Assembly (NCBI GenBank): GCA_023078555.1
Contig: CM041197.1
Coordinates: 7,213,810-7,277,809 of the forward strand
Direction of reading: 5' to 3'
DNA: 64,000 nucleotides
Origin: Ulva prolifera
Lineage: Eukaryota > Chlorophyta > Ulvophyceae > Ulvales > Ulvaceae
A program made the translations under genes and the position numbers. Below are positions 48,030-61,415 of the stretch, in pieces. Every line of letters starts with the position of its first letter. Within the stretch, counting starts at the first letter, position 1. The notes beneath the pieces were generated by a model that saw only the letters and a program-made list of their open reading frames with translations, was not told the origin of the DNA and ran no database searches.

Positions 48030-51000
48030 GCGGTTGGCCGGGTCGGAGGCATGTGTTGGCAGTCACAGCGCCTTTGCACGCCAGCACACCCAATATATGG
48101 ATGTGACTTGTGTCAGGAATGGCTAGCAGTGCTTCCATGTCGCGCAGTCGCTCCTCGGCTGATTCGCGAACCAGCCCGGCTGATTCGCGCATCAGCTCGG
48201 CTGACGCAGCACTTGGCCGGGTCGGGGGCACCTGCCCACAGTCACAGTGCTTTTGCAGGCCAGCGCAGCGAATATATGGATGTTGGTTGTGTCAGATGTG
48301 GCTAGCAGTGCTTCCATGTCGCGCAGTCGCTCCTCGGCTGATTCGTGAACCAGCTCGGCTGGTGCAGCGGTTGGCCGGGTCGGAGGCATGTGTTGGCAGT
48401 CACAGCGCATTTGCACGCCAGCACAGCGAATGTATAGATGTGGGTTGTGTTAGATGTGGCTAGCAGTGCTTCCATGTCGCGCAGTCGCTCCTCAGCTGAT
48501 TCGCGAACCAGCTCGGCTGGCGCAGCGGTTGGCCGGGTCGGAGGAATGTGTTGGCAGTCACAGCGCTTTTGCACGCCAGTACAGCGAATATATGGATGCG
48601 GGTTGTGTCAGATGTGGCTAGCAGTGCTTCCATGTCGCGCAGTCGCTCCTCGGCTGATTCGCGAACCAGCTCGGCTGGCGCAGCGGTTGGCCGGGTCGGA
48701 GGCATGTGTTGGCAGTCACATCGCATTTGCACGCCAGCACAGCGAATATATGGGAGTGGGTTATGTCAGATGTGGCTAGCAGTGCTTCCATGTCGCGCAG
48801 TCGCTCCTCGGCTGATTCGCGAACCAGCTCGGCTGGCGCAGCGGTTGGCCGGGTCGGAGGCATGTGTTGGCAGTCACAGCGCATTTGCACGCCAGCACAG
48901 CGAATGTATGGATGTGGGTTGTGTTAGATGTGGCTAGCAGTGCTTCCATGTCGCGCAGTCGCTCCTCGGCTGATTCGCGAACCAGCTCGGCTGGCGCAGC
49001 GGTTGGCCGGGTCGGAGGCATGTGTTGGCAGTCACAGCGCTTTTGCACGCCAGCACAGCGAATATATGGATGTGGGTTGTGTCAGACGTGGCTAGCAGAA
49101 CTTCCATGTCGCGCAGTCGCTCCTCGGCTGATTCGCGAACCAGCTCGGCTGCCGCAGCGGTTGGCCGGGTCGGAGGCATGTGTTGGCAGTCACAGCGCCT
49201 TTGTACGCCAGCACAGCCAATATATGGATGTGACTTGTGTCAGGTATGGCTAGCAGTGCTTCCATGTCGCGCAGTCGCTCCTCGGCTGATTTGCGAACCA
49301 GCCCGGCTGATTCGCGCATCAGCTCGGCTGACGCAGCACTTGGCCGGGTCGGGGGCACCTGCCCACAGTCACAGTGCTTTTGCAGGCCAGCGCAGCGAAT
49401 ATATGGATGTTGGTTGTGTCAGATGTGGCTAGCAGTGCTTCCATGTCGCGCAGTCGCTGCTCGGCTGATTCGCGAACCAGCTCGGCTGGCGCAGCGGTTG
49501 GCCGGGTCGGAGGAATGTGTTGGCAGTCACAACGCTTTTGCACGCCATCACAGCGAATATATGGATGTGGGTTGTGTCAGGTGTGGCTAGCAGTGCTTCC
49601 ATGTCGCGCAGTCGCTCCTCGGCTGATTCGCGAACCAGCTCGGCTGGCGCAGCGGTTGGCCGGGTCGGAGGCATGTGTTGGCAGTCACAGCGCCTTTGCA
49701 CGCCAGCACAGCCAATATATGGATGAGACTTGTGTCAGATGTGGCTAGCAGTGCTTCCATGTCGCGCAGTCGCTTCTCGGCTGATTCGCGAACCAGCTCG
49801 GCTGGCGCAGCGGTTGGCCGGGTCGGAGGCATGTGTTGGCAGTCACAGCGCATTTGCACGCCAGCACAGCGAATGTATGGATGTGGGTTGTGTTAGATGT
49901 GGCTAGCAGTGCTTCCATGTCGCGCAGTCGCTCCTCGGCTGATTCGCGAACCAGCCCGGCTGATTCGCGCATCAGCTCGGCTGACGCAGCACTTGGCCGG
50001 GTTGGGGGCACCTGCCCACAGTCACAGTGCTTTTGCAGGCCAGCGCAGCGAATATATGGATGTTGGTTGTGTCAGATGTGGCTAGCAGTGCTTCCATGTC
50101 GCGCAGTCGCTGCTCGGCTGATTCGCGAACCAGCTCGGCTGGCGCAGAGGTTGGCCGGGTCGGAGGCATGTGTTGGCAGTCACAGCGCATTTGCACGCCA
50201 GCACAGCGAATGTATGGATGTGGGTTGTGTTAGATGTGGCTAGCAGTGCTTCCATGTCGCGCAGTCGCTCCTCGGCTGATTCGCGAACCAGCTCGGCTGG
50301 CGCAGCGGTTGGCCGGGTCGGAGGCATGTGTTGGCAGTCATAGCGCTTTTGCACGCCAGCACAGCGAATATATGGATGTGGGTTGTGTCAGATGTGGCTA
50401 GCAGTGCTTCCATGTCGCGCAGTCGCTTCTCGGCTGATTCGCGAACCAGCTCGGCTGGCGCAGCGGTTGGCCGGGTCGGAGGCATGTGTTGGCAGTCACA
50501 GCGCCTTTGCACGCCAGCACAGCCAATATATGGATGTGACTTGTGTCAGGTATGGCTAGCAGTGCTTCCATGTCGCGCAGTCGCTCCTCGGCTGATTTGC
50601 GAACCAGCCCGGCTGATTCGCGCATCAGCTCGGCTGACGCAGCACTTGGCCGGGTTGGGGGCACCTGCCCACAGTCACAGTGCTTTTGCAGGCCAGCGCA
50701 GCGAATATATGGATTATGGTTGTTTCAGATGTGGCTAGCAGTGCTTCCATGTCGCGCAGTCGCTGCTCGGCTGATTCGCGAACCAGCTCGGCTGGCGCAG
50801 CGGTTGGCCGGGTCGGAGGCATGTGTTGGCAGTCACAGCGCATTTGCACGCCAGCACAGCGAATGTATGGATGTGGGTTGTGTTAGATGTGGCTAGCAGT
50901 GCTTCCATGTCGCGCAGTCGCTGCTCGGCTGATTCGCGAACCAGCTCGGCTGGCGCAGCGGTTGGCCGGGTCGGAGGCATGTGTTGGCAGTCACAGCGCT

Positions 51001-51783
51001 TTTGCACGCCATCACAGCGAATATATGGATGTGGGTTGTGTCAGATGTGGCTAGCAGTGCTTCCATGTCGCGCAGTCGCTGCTCGGCTGATTCGCGAACC
51101 AGCTCGGCTGGCGCAGCGGTTGGCCGGGTCGGAGGCATGTGTTGGCAGTCACAACGCTTTTGCACGCCAGCACAGCGAATATATGGATGTGGGTTGTGTC
51201 AGGTGTGGCTAGCAGTGCTTCCATGTCGCGCAGTCGCTCCTCGGCTGATTCGCGAACCAGCTCGGCTGGCGCAGCGGTTGGCCGGGTCGGAGGCATGTGT
51301 TGGCAGTCACAGCGCCTTTGCACGCCAGCACAGCGAATGTATAGATGTGGGTTGTGTTAGATGTGGCTAGCAGTGCTTCCATGTCGCGCAGTCGCTCCTC
51401 AGCTGATTCGCGAACCAGCTCGGCTGGCGCAGCGGTTGGCCGGGTCGGAGGAATGTGTTGGCAGTCACAGCGCTTTTGCACGCCAGTACAGCGAATATAT
51501 GGATGCGGGTTGTGTCAGATGTGGCTAGCAGTGCTTCCATGTCGCGCAGTCGCTCCTCGGCTGATTCGCGAACCAGCTCGGCTGGCGCAGCGGTTGGCCG
51601 GGTCGGAGGCATGTGTTGGCAGTCACATCGCATTTGCACGCCAGCACAGCGAATATATGGGAGTGGGTTATGTCAGATGTGGCTAGCAGTGCTTCCATGT
51701 CGCGCAGTCGCTCCTCGGCTGATTCGCGAACCAGCTCGGCTGGCGCAGCGGTTGGCCGGGTCGGAGGCATGTGTTGGCAGTCA
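48030..51783 (+). repeat. 3.75-kb segmental duplication, copy 1
   Basis: Repeats at 53212-56965 (offset 5182 = 32x158 + 6x21). Shared private markers include TGGATTATGGTTGTTTCAG (about 50712 and 55894) and GGCGCAGAGGTTGG. A visible difference is GGATGAGACTTG (49725) versus GGATGAAACTTG (54907). Confidence 0.87.
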
Positions 51784-53211
51784 TAGCGCTTTTGCACGCC
51801 AGCACAGCGAATATATGGATGTGGGTTGTGTCAGATGTGGCTAGCAGTGCTTCCATGTCGCGCAGTCGCTTCTCGGCTGATTCGCGAACCAGCTCGGCTG
51901 GCGCAGCGGTTGGCCGGGTCGGAGGCATGTGTTGGCAGTCACAGCGCCTTTGCACGCCAGCACAGCCAATATATGGATGTGACTTGTGTCAGGTATGGCT
52001 AGCAGTGCTTCCATGTCGCGCAGTCGCTTCTCGGCTGATTCGCGAACCAGCTCGGCTGGCGCAGCGGTTGGCCGGGTCGGAGGCATGTGTTGGCAGTCAC
52101 AGCGCCTTTGCACGCCAGCACAGCCAATATATGGATGAGACTTGTGTCAGATGTGGCTAGCAGTGCTTCCATGTCGCGCAGTCGCTTCTCGGCTGATTCG
52201 CGAACCAGCTCGGCTGGCGCAGCGGTTGGCCGGGTCGGAGGCATGTGTTGGCAGTCACAGCGCATTTGCACGCCAGCACAGCGAATGTATGGATGTGGGT
52301 TGTGTTAGATGTGGCTAGCAGTGCTTCCATGTCGCGCAGTCGCTCCTCGGCTGATTCGCGAACCAGCCCGGCTGATTCGCGCATCAGCTCGGCTGACGCA
52401 GCACTTGGCCGGGTTGGGGGCACCTGCCCACAGTCACAGTGCTTTTGCAGGCCAGCGCAGCGAATATATGGATGTTGGTTGTGTCAGATGTGGCTAGCAG
52501 TGCTTCCATGTCGCGCAGTCGCTGCTCGGCTGATTCGCGAACCAGCTCGGCTGGCGCAGAGGTTGGCCGGGTCGGAGGCATGTGTTGGCAGTCACAGCGC
52601 ATTTGCACGCCAGCACAGCGAATGTATGGATGTGGGTTGTGTTAGATGTGGCTAGCAGTGCTTCCATGTCGCGCAGTCGCTCCTCGGCTGATTCGCGAAC
52701 CAGCTCGGCTGGCGCAGCGGTTGGCCGGGTCGGAGGCATGTGTTGGCAGTCATAGCGCTTTTGCACGCCAGCACAGCGAATATATGGATGTGGGTTGTGT
52801 CAGATGTGGCTAGCAGTGCTTCCATGTCGCGCAGTCGCTTCTCGGCTGATTCGCGAACCAGCTCGGCTGGCGCAGCGGTTGGCCGGGTCGGAGGCATGTG
52901 TTGGCAGTCACAGCGCCTTTGCACGCCAGCACAGCCAATATATGGATGTGACTTGTGTCAGGTATGGCTAGCAGTGCTTCCATGTCGCGCAGTCGCTCCT
53001 CGGCTGATTTGCGAACCAGCCCGGCTGATTCGCGCATCAGCTCGGCTGACGCAGCACTTGGCCGGGTCGGGGGCACCTGCCCACAGTCACAGTGCTTTTG
53101 CAGGCCAGCGCAGCGAATATATGGATGTTGGTTGTGTCAGATGTGGCTAGCAGTGCTTCCATGTCGCGCAGTCGCTCCTCAGCTGATTCGCGAACCAGCT
53201 CGGCTGGTGCA

Positions 53212-56200
53212 GCGGTTGGCCGGGTCGGAGGCATGTGTTGGCAGTCACAGCGCCTTTGCACGCCAGCACACCCAATATATGGATGTGACTTGTGTCAGGA
53301 ATGGCTAGCAGTGCTTCCATGTCGCGCAGTCGCTCCTCGGCTGATTCGCGAACCAGCCCGGCTGATTCGCGCATCAGCTCGGCTGACGCAGCACTTGGCC
53401 GGGTCGGGGGCACCTGCCCACAGTCACAGTGCTTTTGCAGGCCAGCGCAGCGAATATATGGATGTTGGTTGTGTCAGATGTGGCTAGCAGTGCTTCCATG
53501 TCGCGCAGTCGCTCCTCGGCTGATTCGTGAACCAGCTCGGCTGGTGCAGCGGTTGGCCGGGTCGGAGGCATGTGTTGGCAGTCACAGCGCATTTGCACGC
53601 CAGCACAGCGAATGTATAGATGTGGGTTGTGTTAGATGTGGCTAGCAGTGCTTCCATGTCGCGCAGTCGCTCCTCAGCTGATTCGCGAACCAGCTCGGCT
53701 GGCGCAGCGGTTGGCCGGGTCGGAGGAATGTGTTGGCAGTCACAGCGCTTTTGCACGCCAGTACAGCGAATATATGGATGCGGGTTGTGTCAGATGTGGC
53801 TAGCAGTGCTTCCATGTCGCGCAGTCGCTCCTCGGCTGATTCGCGAACCAGCTCGGCTGGCGCAGCGGTTGGCCGGGTCGGAGGCATGTGTTGGCAGTCA
53901 CATCGCATTTGCACGCCAGCACAGCGAATATATGGGAGTGGGTTATGTCAGATGTGGCTAGCAGTGCTTCCATGTCGCGCAGTCGCTCCTCGGCTGATTC
54001 GCGAACCAGCTCGGCTGGCGCAGCGGTTGGCCGGGTCGGAGGCATGTGTTGGCAGTCACAGCGCATTTGCACGCCAGCACAGCGAATGTATGGATGTGGG
54101 TTGTGTTAGATGTGGCTAGCAGTGCTTCCATGTCGCGCAGTCGCTCCTCGGCTGATTCGCGAACCAGCTCGGCTGGCGCAGCGGTTGGCCGGGTCGGAGG
54201 CATGTGTTGGCAGTCACAGCGCTTTTGCACGCCAGCACAGCGAATATATGGATGTGGGTTGTGTCAGACGTGGCTAGCAGAACTTCCATGTCGCGCAGTC
54301 GCTCCTCGGCTGATTCGCGAACCAGCTCGGCTGCCGCAGCGGTTGGCCGGGTCGGAGGCATGTGTTGGCAGTCACAGCGCCTTTGTACGCCAGCACAGCC
54401 AATATATGGATGTGACTTGTGTCAGGTATGGCTAGCAGTGCTTCCATGTCGCGCAGTCGCTCCTCGGCTGATTTGCGAACCAGCCCGGCTGATTCGCGCA
54501 TCAGCTCGGCTGACGCAGCACTTGGCCGGGTCGGGGGCACCTGCCCACAGTCACAGTGCTTTTGCAGGCCAGCGCAGCGAATATATGGATGTTGGTTGTG
54601 TCAGATGTGGCTAGCAGTGCTTCCATGTCGCGCAGTCGCTGCTCGGCTGATTCGCGAACCAGCTCGGCTGGCGCAGCGGTTGGCCGGGTCGGAGGAATGT
54701 GTTGGCAGTCACAACGCTTTTGCACGCCATCACAGCGAATATATGGATGTGGGTTGTGTCAGGTGTGGCTAGCAGTGCTTCCATGTCGCGCAGTCGCTCC
54801 TCGGCTGATTCGCGAACCAGCTCGGCTGGCGCAGCGGTTGGCCGGGTCGGAGGCATGTGTTGGCAGTCACAGCGCCTTTGCACGCCAGCACAGCCAATAT
54901 ATGGATGAAACTTGTGTCAGATGTGGCTAGCAGTGCTTCCATGTCGCGCAGTCGCTTCTCGGCTGATTCGCGAACCAGCTCGGCTGGCGCAGCGGTTGGC
55001 CGGGTCGGAGGCATGTGTTGGCAGTCACAGCGCATTTGCACGCCAGCACAGCGAATGTATGGATGTGGGTTGTGTTAGATGTGGCTAGCAGTGCTTCCAT
55101 GTCGCGCAGTCGCTCCTCGGCTGATTCGCGAACCAGCCCGGCTGATTCGCGCATCAGCTCGGCTGACGCAGCACTTGGCCGGGTTGGGGGCACCTGCCCA
55201 CAGTCACAGTGCTTTTGCAGGCCAGCGCAGCGAATATATGGATGTTGGTTGTGTCAGATGTGGCTAGCAGTGCTTCCATGTCGCGCAGTCGCTGCTCGGC
55301 TGATTCGCGAACCAGCTCGGCTGGCGCAGAGGTTGGCCGGGTCGGAGGCATGTGTTGGCAGTCACAGCGCATTTGCACGCCAGCACAGCGAATGTATGGA
55401 TGTGGGTTGTGTTAGATGTGGCTAGCAGTGCTTCCATGTCGCGCAGTCGCTCCTCGGCTGATTCGCGAACCAGCTCGGCTGGCGCAGCGGTTGGCCGGGT
55501 CGGAGGCATGTGTTGGCAGTCATAGCGCTTTTGCACGCCAGCACAGCGAATATATGGATGTGGGTTGTGTCAGATGTGGCTAGCAGTGCTTCCATGTCGC
55601 GCAGTCGCTTCTCGGCTGATTCGCGAACCAGCTCGGCTGGCGCAGCGGTTGGCCGGGTCGGAGGCATGTGTTGGCAGTCACAGCGCCTTTGCACGCCAGC
55701 ACAGCCAATATATGGATGTGACTTGTGTCAGGTATGGCTAGCAGTGCTTCCATGTCGCGCAGTCGCTCCTCGGCTGATTTGCGAACCAGCCCGGCTGATT
55801 CGCGCATCAGCTCGGCTGACGCAGCACTTGGCCGGGTTGGGGGCACCTGCCCACAGTCACAGTGCTTTTGCAGGCCAGCGCAGCGAATATATGGATTATG
55901 GTTGTTTCAGATGTGGCTAGCAGTGCTTCCATGTCGCGCAGTCGCTGCTCGGCTGATTCGCGAACCAGCTCGGCTGGCGCAGCGGTTGGCCGGGTCGGAG
56001 GCATGTGTTGGCAGTCACAGCGCATTTGCACGCCAGCACAGCGAATGTATGGATGTGGGTTGTGTTAGATGTGGCTAGCAGTGCTTCCATGTCGCGCAGT
56101 CGCTGCTCGGCTGATTCGCGAACCAGCTCGGCTGGCGCAGCGGTTGGCCGGGTCGGAGGCATGTGTTGGCAGTCACAGCGCTTTTGCACGCCATCACAGC

Positions 56201-56965
56201 GAATATATGGATGTGGGTTGTGTCAGATGTGGCTAGCAGTGCTTCCATGTCGCGCAGTCGCTGCTCGGCTGATTCGCGAACCAGCTCGGCTGGCGCAGCG
56301 GTTGGCCGGGTCGGAGGCATGTGTTGGCAGTCACAACGCTTTTGCACGCCAGCACAGCGAATATATGGATGTGGGTTGTGTCAGGTGTGGCTAGCAGTGC
56401 TTCCATGTCGCGCAGTCGCTCCTCGGCTGATTCGCGAACCAGCTCGGCTGGCGCAGCGGTTGGCCGGGTCGGAGGCATGTGTTGGCAGTCACAGCGCCTT
56501 TGCACGCCAGCACAGCGAATGTATAGATGTGGGTTGTGTTAGATGTGGCTAGCAGTGCTTCCATGTCGCGCAGTCGCTCCTCAGCTGATTCGCGAACCAG
56601 CTCGGCTGGCGCAGCGGTTGGCCGGGTCGGAGGAATGTGTTGGCAGTCACAGCGCTTTTGCACGCCAGTACAGCGAATATATGGATGCGGGTTGTGTCAG
56701 ATGTGGCTAGCAGTGCTTCCATGTCGCGCAGTCGCTCCTCGGCTGATTCGCGAACCAGCTCGGCTGGCGCAGCGGTTGGCCGGGTCGGAGGCATGTGTTG
56801 GCAGTCACATCGCATTTGCACGCCAGCACAGCGAATATATGGGAGTGGGTTATGTCAGATGTGGCTAGCAGTGCTTCCATGTCGCGCAGTCGCTCCTCGG
56901 CTGATTCGCGAACCAGCTCGGCTGGCGCAGCGGTTGGCCGGGTCGGAGGCATGTGTTGGCAGTCA
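53212..56965 (+). repeat. 3.75-kb segmental duplication, copy 2
   Basis: Second copy of 48030-51783. A third, partial copy of its central part lies at about 52150-53000, so the region has undergone more than one exchange. Confidence 0.87.
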
Positions 56966-57419
56966 CAGCGCATTTGCACGCCAGCACAGCGAATGTATGG
57001 ATGTGGGTTGTGTTAGATGTGGCTAGCAGTGCTTCCATGTCGCGCAGTCGCTCCTCGGCTGATTCGCGAACCAGCTCGGCTGGCGCAGCGGTTGGCCGGG
57101 TCGGAGGCATGTGTTGGCAGTCACAGCGCTTTTGCACGCCAGCACAGCGAATATATGGATGTGGGTTGTGTCAGACGTGGCTAGCAGAACTTCCATGTCG
57201 CGCAGTCGCTCCTCGGCTGATTCGCGAACCAGCTCGGCTGCCGCAGCGGTTGGCCGGGTCGGAGGCATGTGTTGGCAGTCACAGCGCCTTTGTACGCCAG
57301 CACAGCCAATATATGGATGTGACTTGTGTCAGGTATGGCTAGCAGTGCTTCCATGTCGCGCAGTCGCTCCTCGGCTGATTTGCGAACCAGCCCGGCTGAT
57401 TCGCGCATCAGCTCGGCTG

Positions 57420-60103
57420 ACGCAGCACTTGGCCGGGTCGGGGGCACCTGCCCACAGTCACAGTGCTTTTGCAGGCCAGCGCAGCGAATATATGGATGTT
57501 GGTTGTGTCAGATGTGGCTAGCAGTGCTTCCATGTCGCGCAGTCGCTGCTCGGCTGATTCGCGAACCAGCTCGGCTGGCGCAGCGGTTGGCCGGGTCGGA
57601 GGAATGTGTTGGCAGTCACAACGCTTTTGCACGCCATCACAGCGAATATATGGATGTGGGTTGTGTCAGGTGTGGCTAGCAGTGCTTCCATGTCGCGCAG
57701 TCGCTCCTCGGCTGATTCGCGAACCAGCTCGGCTGGCGCAGCGGTTGGCCGGGTCGGAGGCATGTGTTGGCAGTCACAGCGCCTTTGCACGCCAGCACAG
57801 CCAATATATGGATGAGACTTGTGTCAGGTATGGCTAGCAGTGCTTCCATGTCGCGCAGTCGCTCCTCGGCTGATTTGCGAACCAGCCCGGCTGATTCGCG
57901 CATCAGCTCGGCTGACGCAGCACTTGGCCGGGTTGGGGGCACCTGCCCACAGTCACAGTGCTTTTGCAGGCCAGCGCAGCGAATATATGGATGTTGGTTG
58001 TGTCAGATGTGGCTAGCAGTGCTTCCATGTCGCGCAGTCGCTGCTCGGCTGATTCGCGAACCAGCTCGGCTGGCGCAGCGGTTGGCCGGGTCGGAGGCAT
58101 GTGTTGGCAGTCACAGCGCATTTGCACGCCAGCACAGAGAATGTATGGATGTGGGTTGTGTTAGATGTGGCTAGCAGTGCTTCCATGTCGCGCAGTCGCT
58201 CCTCGGCTGATTCGCGAACCAGCTCGGCTGGCGCAGCGGTTGGCCGGGTCGGAGGCATGTGTTGGCAGTCATAGCGCTTTTGCACGCCAGCACAGCGAAT
58301 ATATGGATGTGGGTTGTGTCAGATGTGGCTAGCAGTGCTTCCATGTCGCGCAGTCGCTTCTCGGCTGATTCGCGAACCAGCTCGGCTGGCGCAGCGGTTG
58401 GCCGGGTCGGAGGCATGTGTTGGCAGTCACAGCGCCTTTGCACGCCAGCACAGCCAATATATGGATGTGACTTGTGTCAGGTATGGCTAGCAGTGCTTCC
58501 ATGTCGCGCAGTCGCTCCTCGGCTGATTTGCGAACCAGCCCGGCTGATTCGCGCATCAGCTCGGCTGACGCAGCACTTGGCCGGGTTGGGGGCACCTGCC
58601 CACAGTCACAGTGCTTTTGCAGGCCAGCGCAGCGAATATATGGATGTTGGTTGTGTCAGATGTGGCTAGCAGTGCTTCCATGTCGCGCAGTCGCTGCTCG
58701 GCTGATTCGCGAACCAGCTCGGCTGGCGCAGCGGTTGGCCGGGTCGGAGGCATGTGTTGGCAGTCACAGCGCATTTGCACGCCAGCACAGCGAATGTATG
58801 GATGTGGGTTGTGTTAGATGTGGCTAGCAGTGCTTCCATGTCGCGCAGTCGCTGCTCGGCTGATTCGCGAACCAGCTCGGCTGGCGCAGCGGTTGGCCGG
58901 GTCGGAGGCATGTGTTGGCAGTCACAGCGCTTTTGCACGCCATCACAGCGAATATATGGATGTGGGTTGTGTCAGATGTGGCTAGCAGTGCTTCCATGTC
59001 GCGCAGTCGCTGCTCGGCTGATTCGCGAACCAGCTCGGCTGGCGCAGCGGTTGGCCGGGTCGGAGGCATGTGTTGGCAGTCACAACGCTTTTGCACGCCA
59101 GCACAGCGAATATATGGATGTGGGTTGTGTCAGGTGTGGCTAGCAGTGCTTCCATGTCGCGCAGTCGCTCCTCGGCTGATTCGCGAACCAGCTCGGCTGG
59201 CGCAGCGGTTGGCCGGGTCGGAGGCATGTGTTGGCAGTCACAGCGCCTTTGCACGCCAGCACAGCCAATATATGGATGTGACTTGTGTCAGGTATGGCTA
59301 GCAGTGCTTCCATGTCGCGCAGTCGCTCCTCGGCTGATTCGCGAACCAGCTCGGCTGGCGCAGCGGTTGGCCGGGTCGGAGGCATGTGTTGGCAGTCACA
59401 ACGCTTTTGCACGCCAGCACAGCGAATATATGGATGTGGGTTGTGTCAGGTGTGGCTAGCAGTGCTTCCATGTCGCGCAGTCGCTTCTCGGCTGATTCGC
59501 GAACCAGCTCGGCTGGCGCAGCGGTTGGCCGGGTCGGAGGCATGTGTTGGCAGTCACAGCGCCTTTGCACGCCAGCACAGCCAATATATGGATGTGACTT
59601 GTGTCAGGTATGGCTAGCAGTGCTTCCATGTCGCGCAGTCGCTCCTCGGCTGATTTGCGAACCAGCCCGGCTGATTCGCGCATCAGCTCGGCTGACGCAG
59701 CACTTGGCCGGGTTGGGGGCACCTGCCCACAGTCACAGTGCTTTTGCAGGCCAGCGCAGCGAATATATGGATGTTGGTTGTGTCAGATGTGGCTAGCAGT
59801 GCTTCCATGTCGCGCAGTCGCTGCTCGGCTGATTCGCGAACCAGCTCGGCTGGCGCAGCGGTTGGCCGGGTCGGAGGCATGTGTTGGCAGTCACAGCGCA
59901 TTTGCACGCCAGCACAGCGAATGTATGGATGTGGGTTGTGTTAGATGTGGCTAGCAGTGCTTCCATGTCGCGCAGTCGCTGCTCGGCTGATTCGCGAACC
60001 AGCTCGGCTGGCGCAGCGGTTGGCCGGGTCGGAGGCATGTGTTGGCAGTCACAGCGCTTTTGCACGCCATCACAGCGAATATATGGATGTGGGTTGTGTC
60101 AGA
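57420..60103 (+). repeat. 2.7-kb segmental duplication, copy 1
   Basis: Repeats from 61317 to the window end (offset 3897 = 24x158 + 5x21), and may continue beyond it. A private marker CCAGCACAGAGAATG occurs near 58136 and 62033. Confidence 0.87.
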
Positions 60104-60893
60104 TGTGGCTAGCAGTGCTTCCATGTCGCGCAGTCGCTGCTCGGCTGATTCGCGAACCAGCTCGGCTGGCGCAGCGGTTGGCCGGGTCGGAGGCATGTGT
60201 TGGCAGTCACAACGCTTTTGCACGCCAGCACAGCGAATATATGGATGTGGGTTGTGTCAGGTGTGGCTAGCAGTGCTTCCATGTCGCGCAGTCGCTCCTC
60301 GGCTGATTCGCGAACCAGCTCGGCTGGCGCAGCGGTTGGCCGGGTCGGAGGCATGTGTTGGCAGTCACAGCGCCTTTGCACGCCAGCACAGCCAATATAT
60401 GGATGTGACTTGTGTCAGGTATGGCTAGCAGTGCTTCCATGTCGCGCAGTCGCTCCTCGGCTGATTCGCGAACCAGCTCGGCTGGCGCAGCGGTTGGCCG
60501 GGTCGGAGGCATGTGTTGGCAGTCACAACGCTTTTGCACGCCAGCACAGCGAATATATGGATGTGGGTTGTGTCAGGTGTGGCTAGCAGTGCTTCCATGT
60601 CGCGCAGTCGCTTCTCGGCTGATTCGCGAACCAGCTCGGCTGGCGCAGCGGTTGGCCGGGTCGGAGGCATGTGTTGGCAGTCACAGCGCCTTTGCACGCC
60701 AGCACAGCCAATATATGGATGTGACTTGTGTCAGGTATGGCTAGCAGTGCTTCCATGTCGCGCAGTCGCTCCTCGGCTGATTTGCGAACCAGCCCGGCTG
60801 ATTCGCGCATCAGCTCGGCTGACGCAGCACTTGGCCGGGTTGGGGGCACCTGCCCACAGTCACAGTGCTTTTGCAGGCCAGCGCAGCGAATAG
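58340..60893 (+). repeat. 1,127-bp tandem duplication, about 2.3 copies
   Basis: 58340-59766 repeats at 59467-60893 (offset 1127 = 7x158 + 21), overlapping the 3,897-bp duplication. Confidence 0.85.
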
Positions 60894-61257
60894 ATGGATG
60901 TGGGTTGTGTCAGGTGTGGCTAGCAGTGCTTCCATGTCGCGCAGTCGCTTCTCGGCTGATTCGCGAACCAGCTCGGCTGGCGCAGCGGTTGGCCGGGTCG
61001 GAGGCATGTGTTGGCAGTCACAGCGCCTTTGCACGCCAGCACAGCCAATATATGGATGTGACTTGTGTCAGGTATGGCTAGCAGTGCTTCCATGTCGCGC
61101 AGTCGCTCCTCGGCTGATTTGCGAACCAGCCCGGCTGATTCGCGCATCAGCTCGGCTGACGCAGCACTTGGCCGGGTTGGGGGCACCTGCCCACAGTCAC
61201 AGTGCTTTTGCAGGCCAGCGCAGCGAATATATGGATGTTGGTTGTGTCAGATGTGGC

Positions 61258-61415
61258 TAGCAGTGCTTCCATGTCGCGCAGTCGCTGCTCGGCTGATTCG
61301 CGAACCAGCTCGGCTGGCGCAGCACTTGGCCGGGTCGGGGGCACCTGCCCACAGTCACAGTGCTTTTGCAGGCCAGCGCAGCGAATATATGGATGTTGGT
61401 TGTGTCAGATGTGGC
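61258..61415 (+). repeat. Chimeric S/L monomer
   Basis: A 158-bp unit whose first half is S-type (CCAGCTCGGCTGGCGCAGC) and whose second half carries L-linked bases (ACTTGGCC, GGGGGCACCTGCCCAC, TTTTGCAGG). It marks an exchange or conversion breakpoint inside a monomer, at the left edge of the copy that begins at 61317. Confidence 0.82.
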
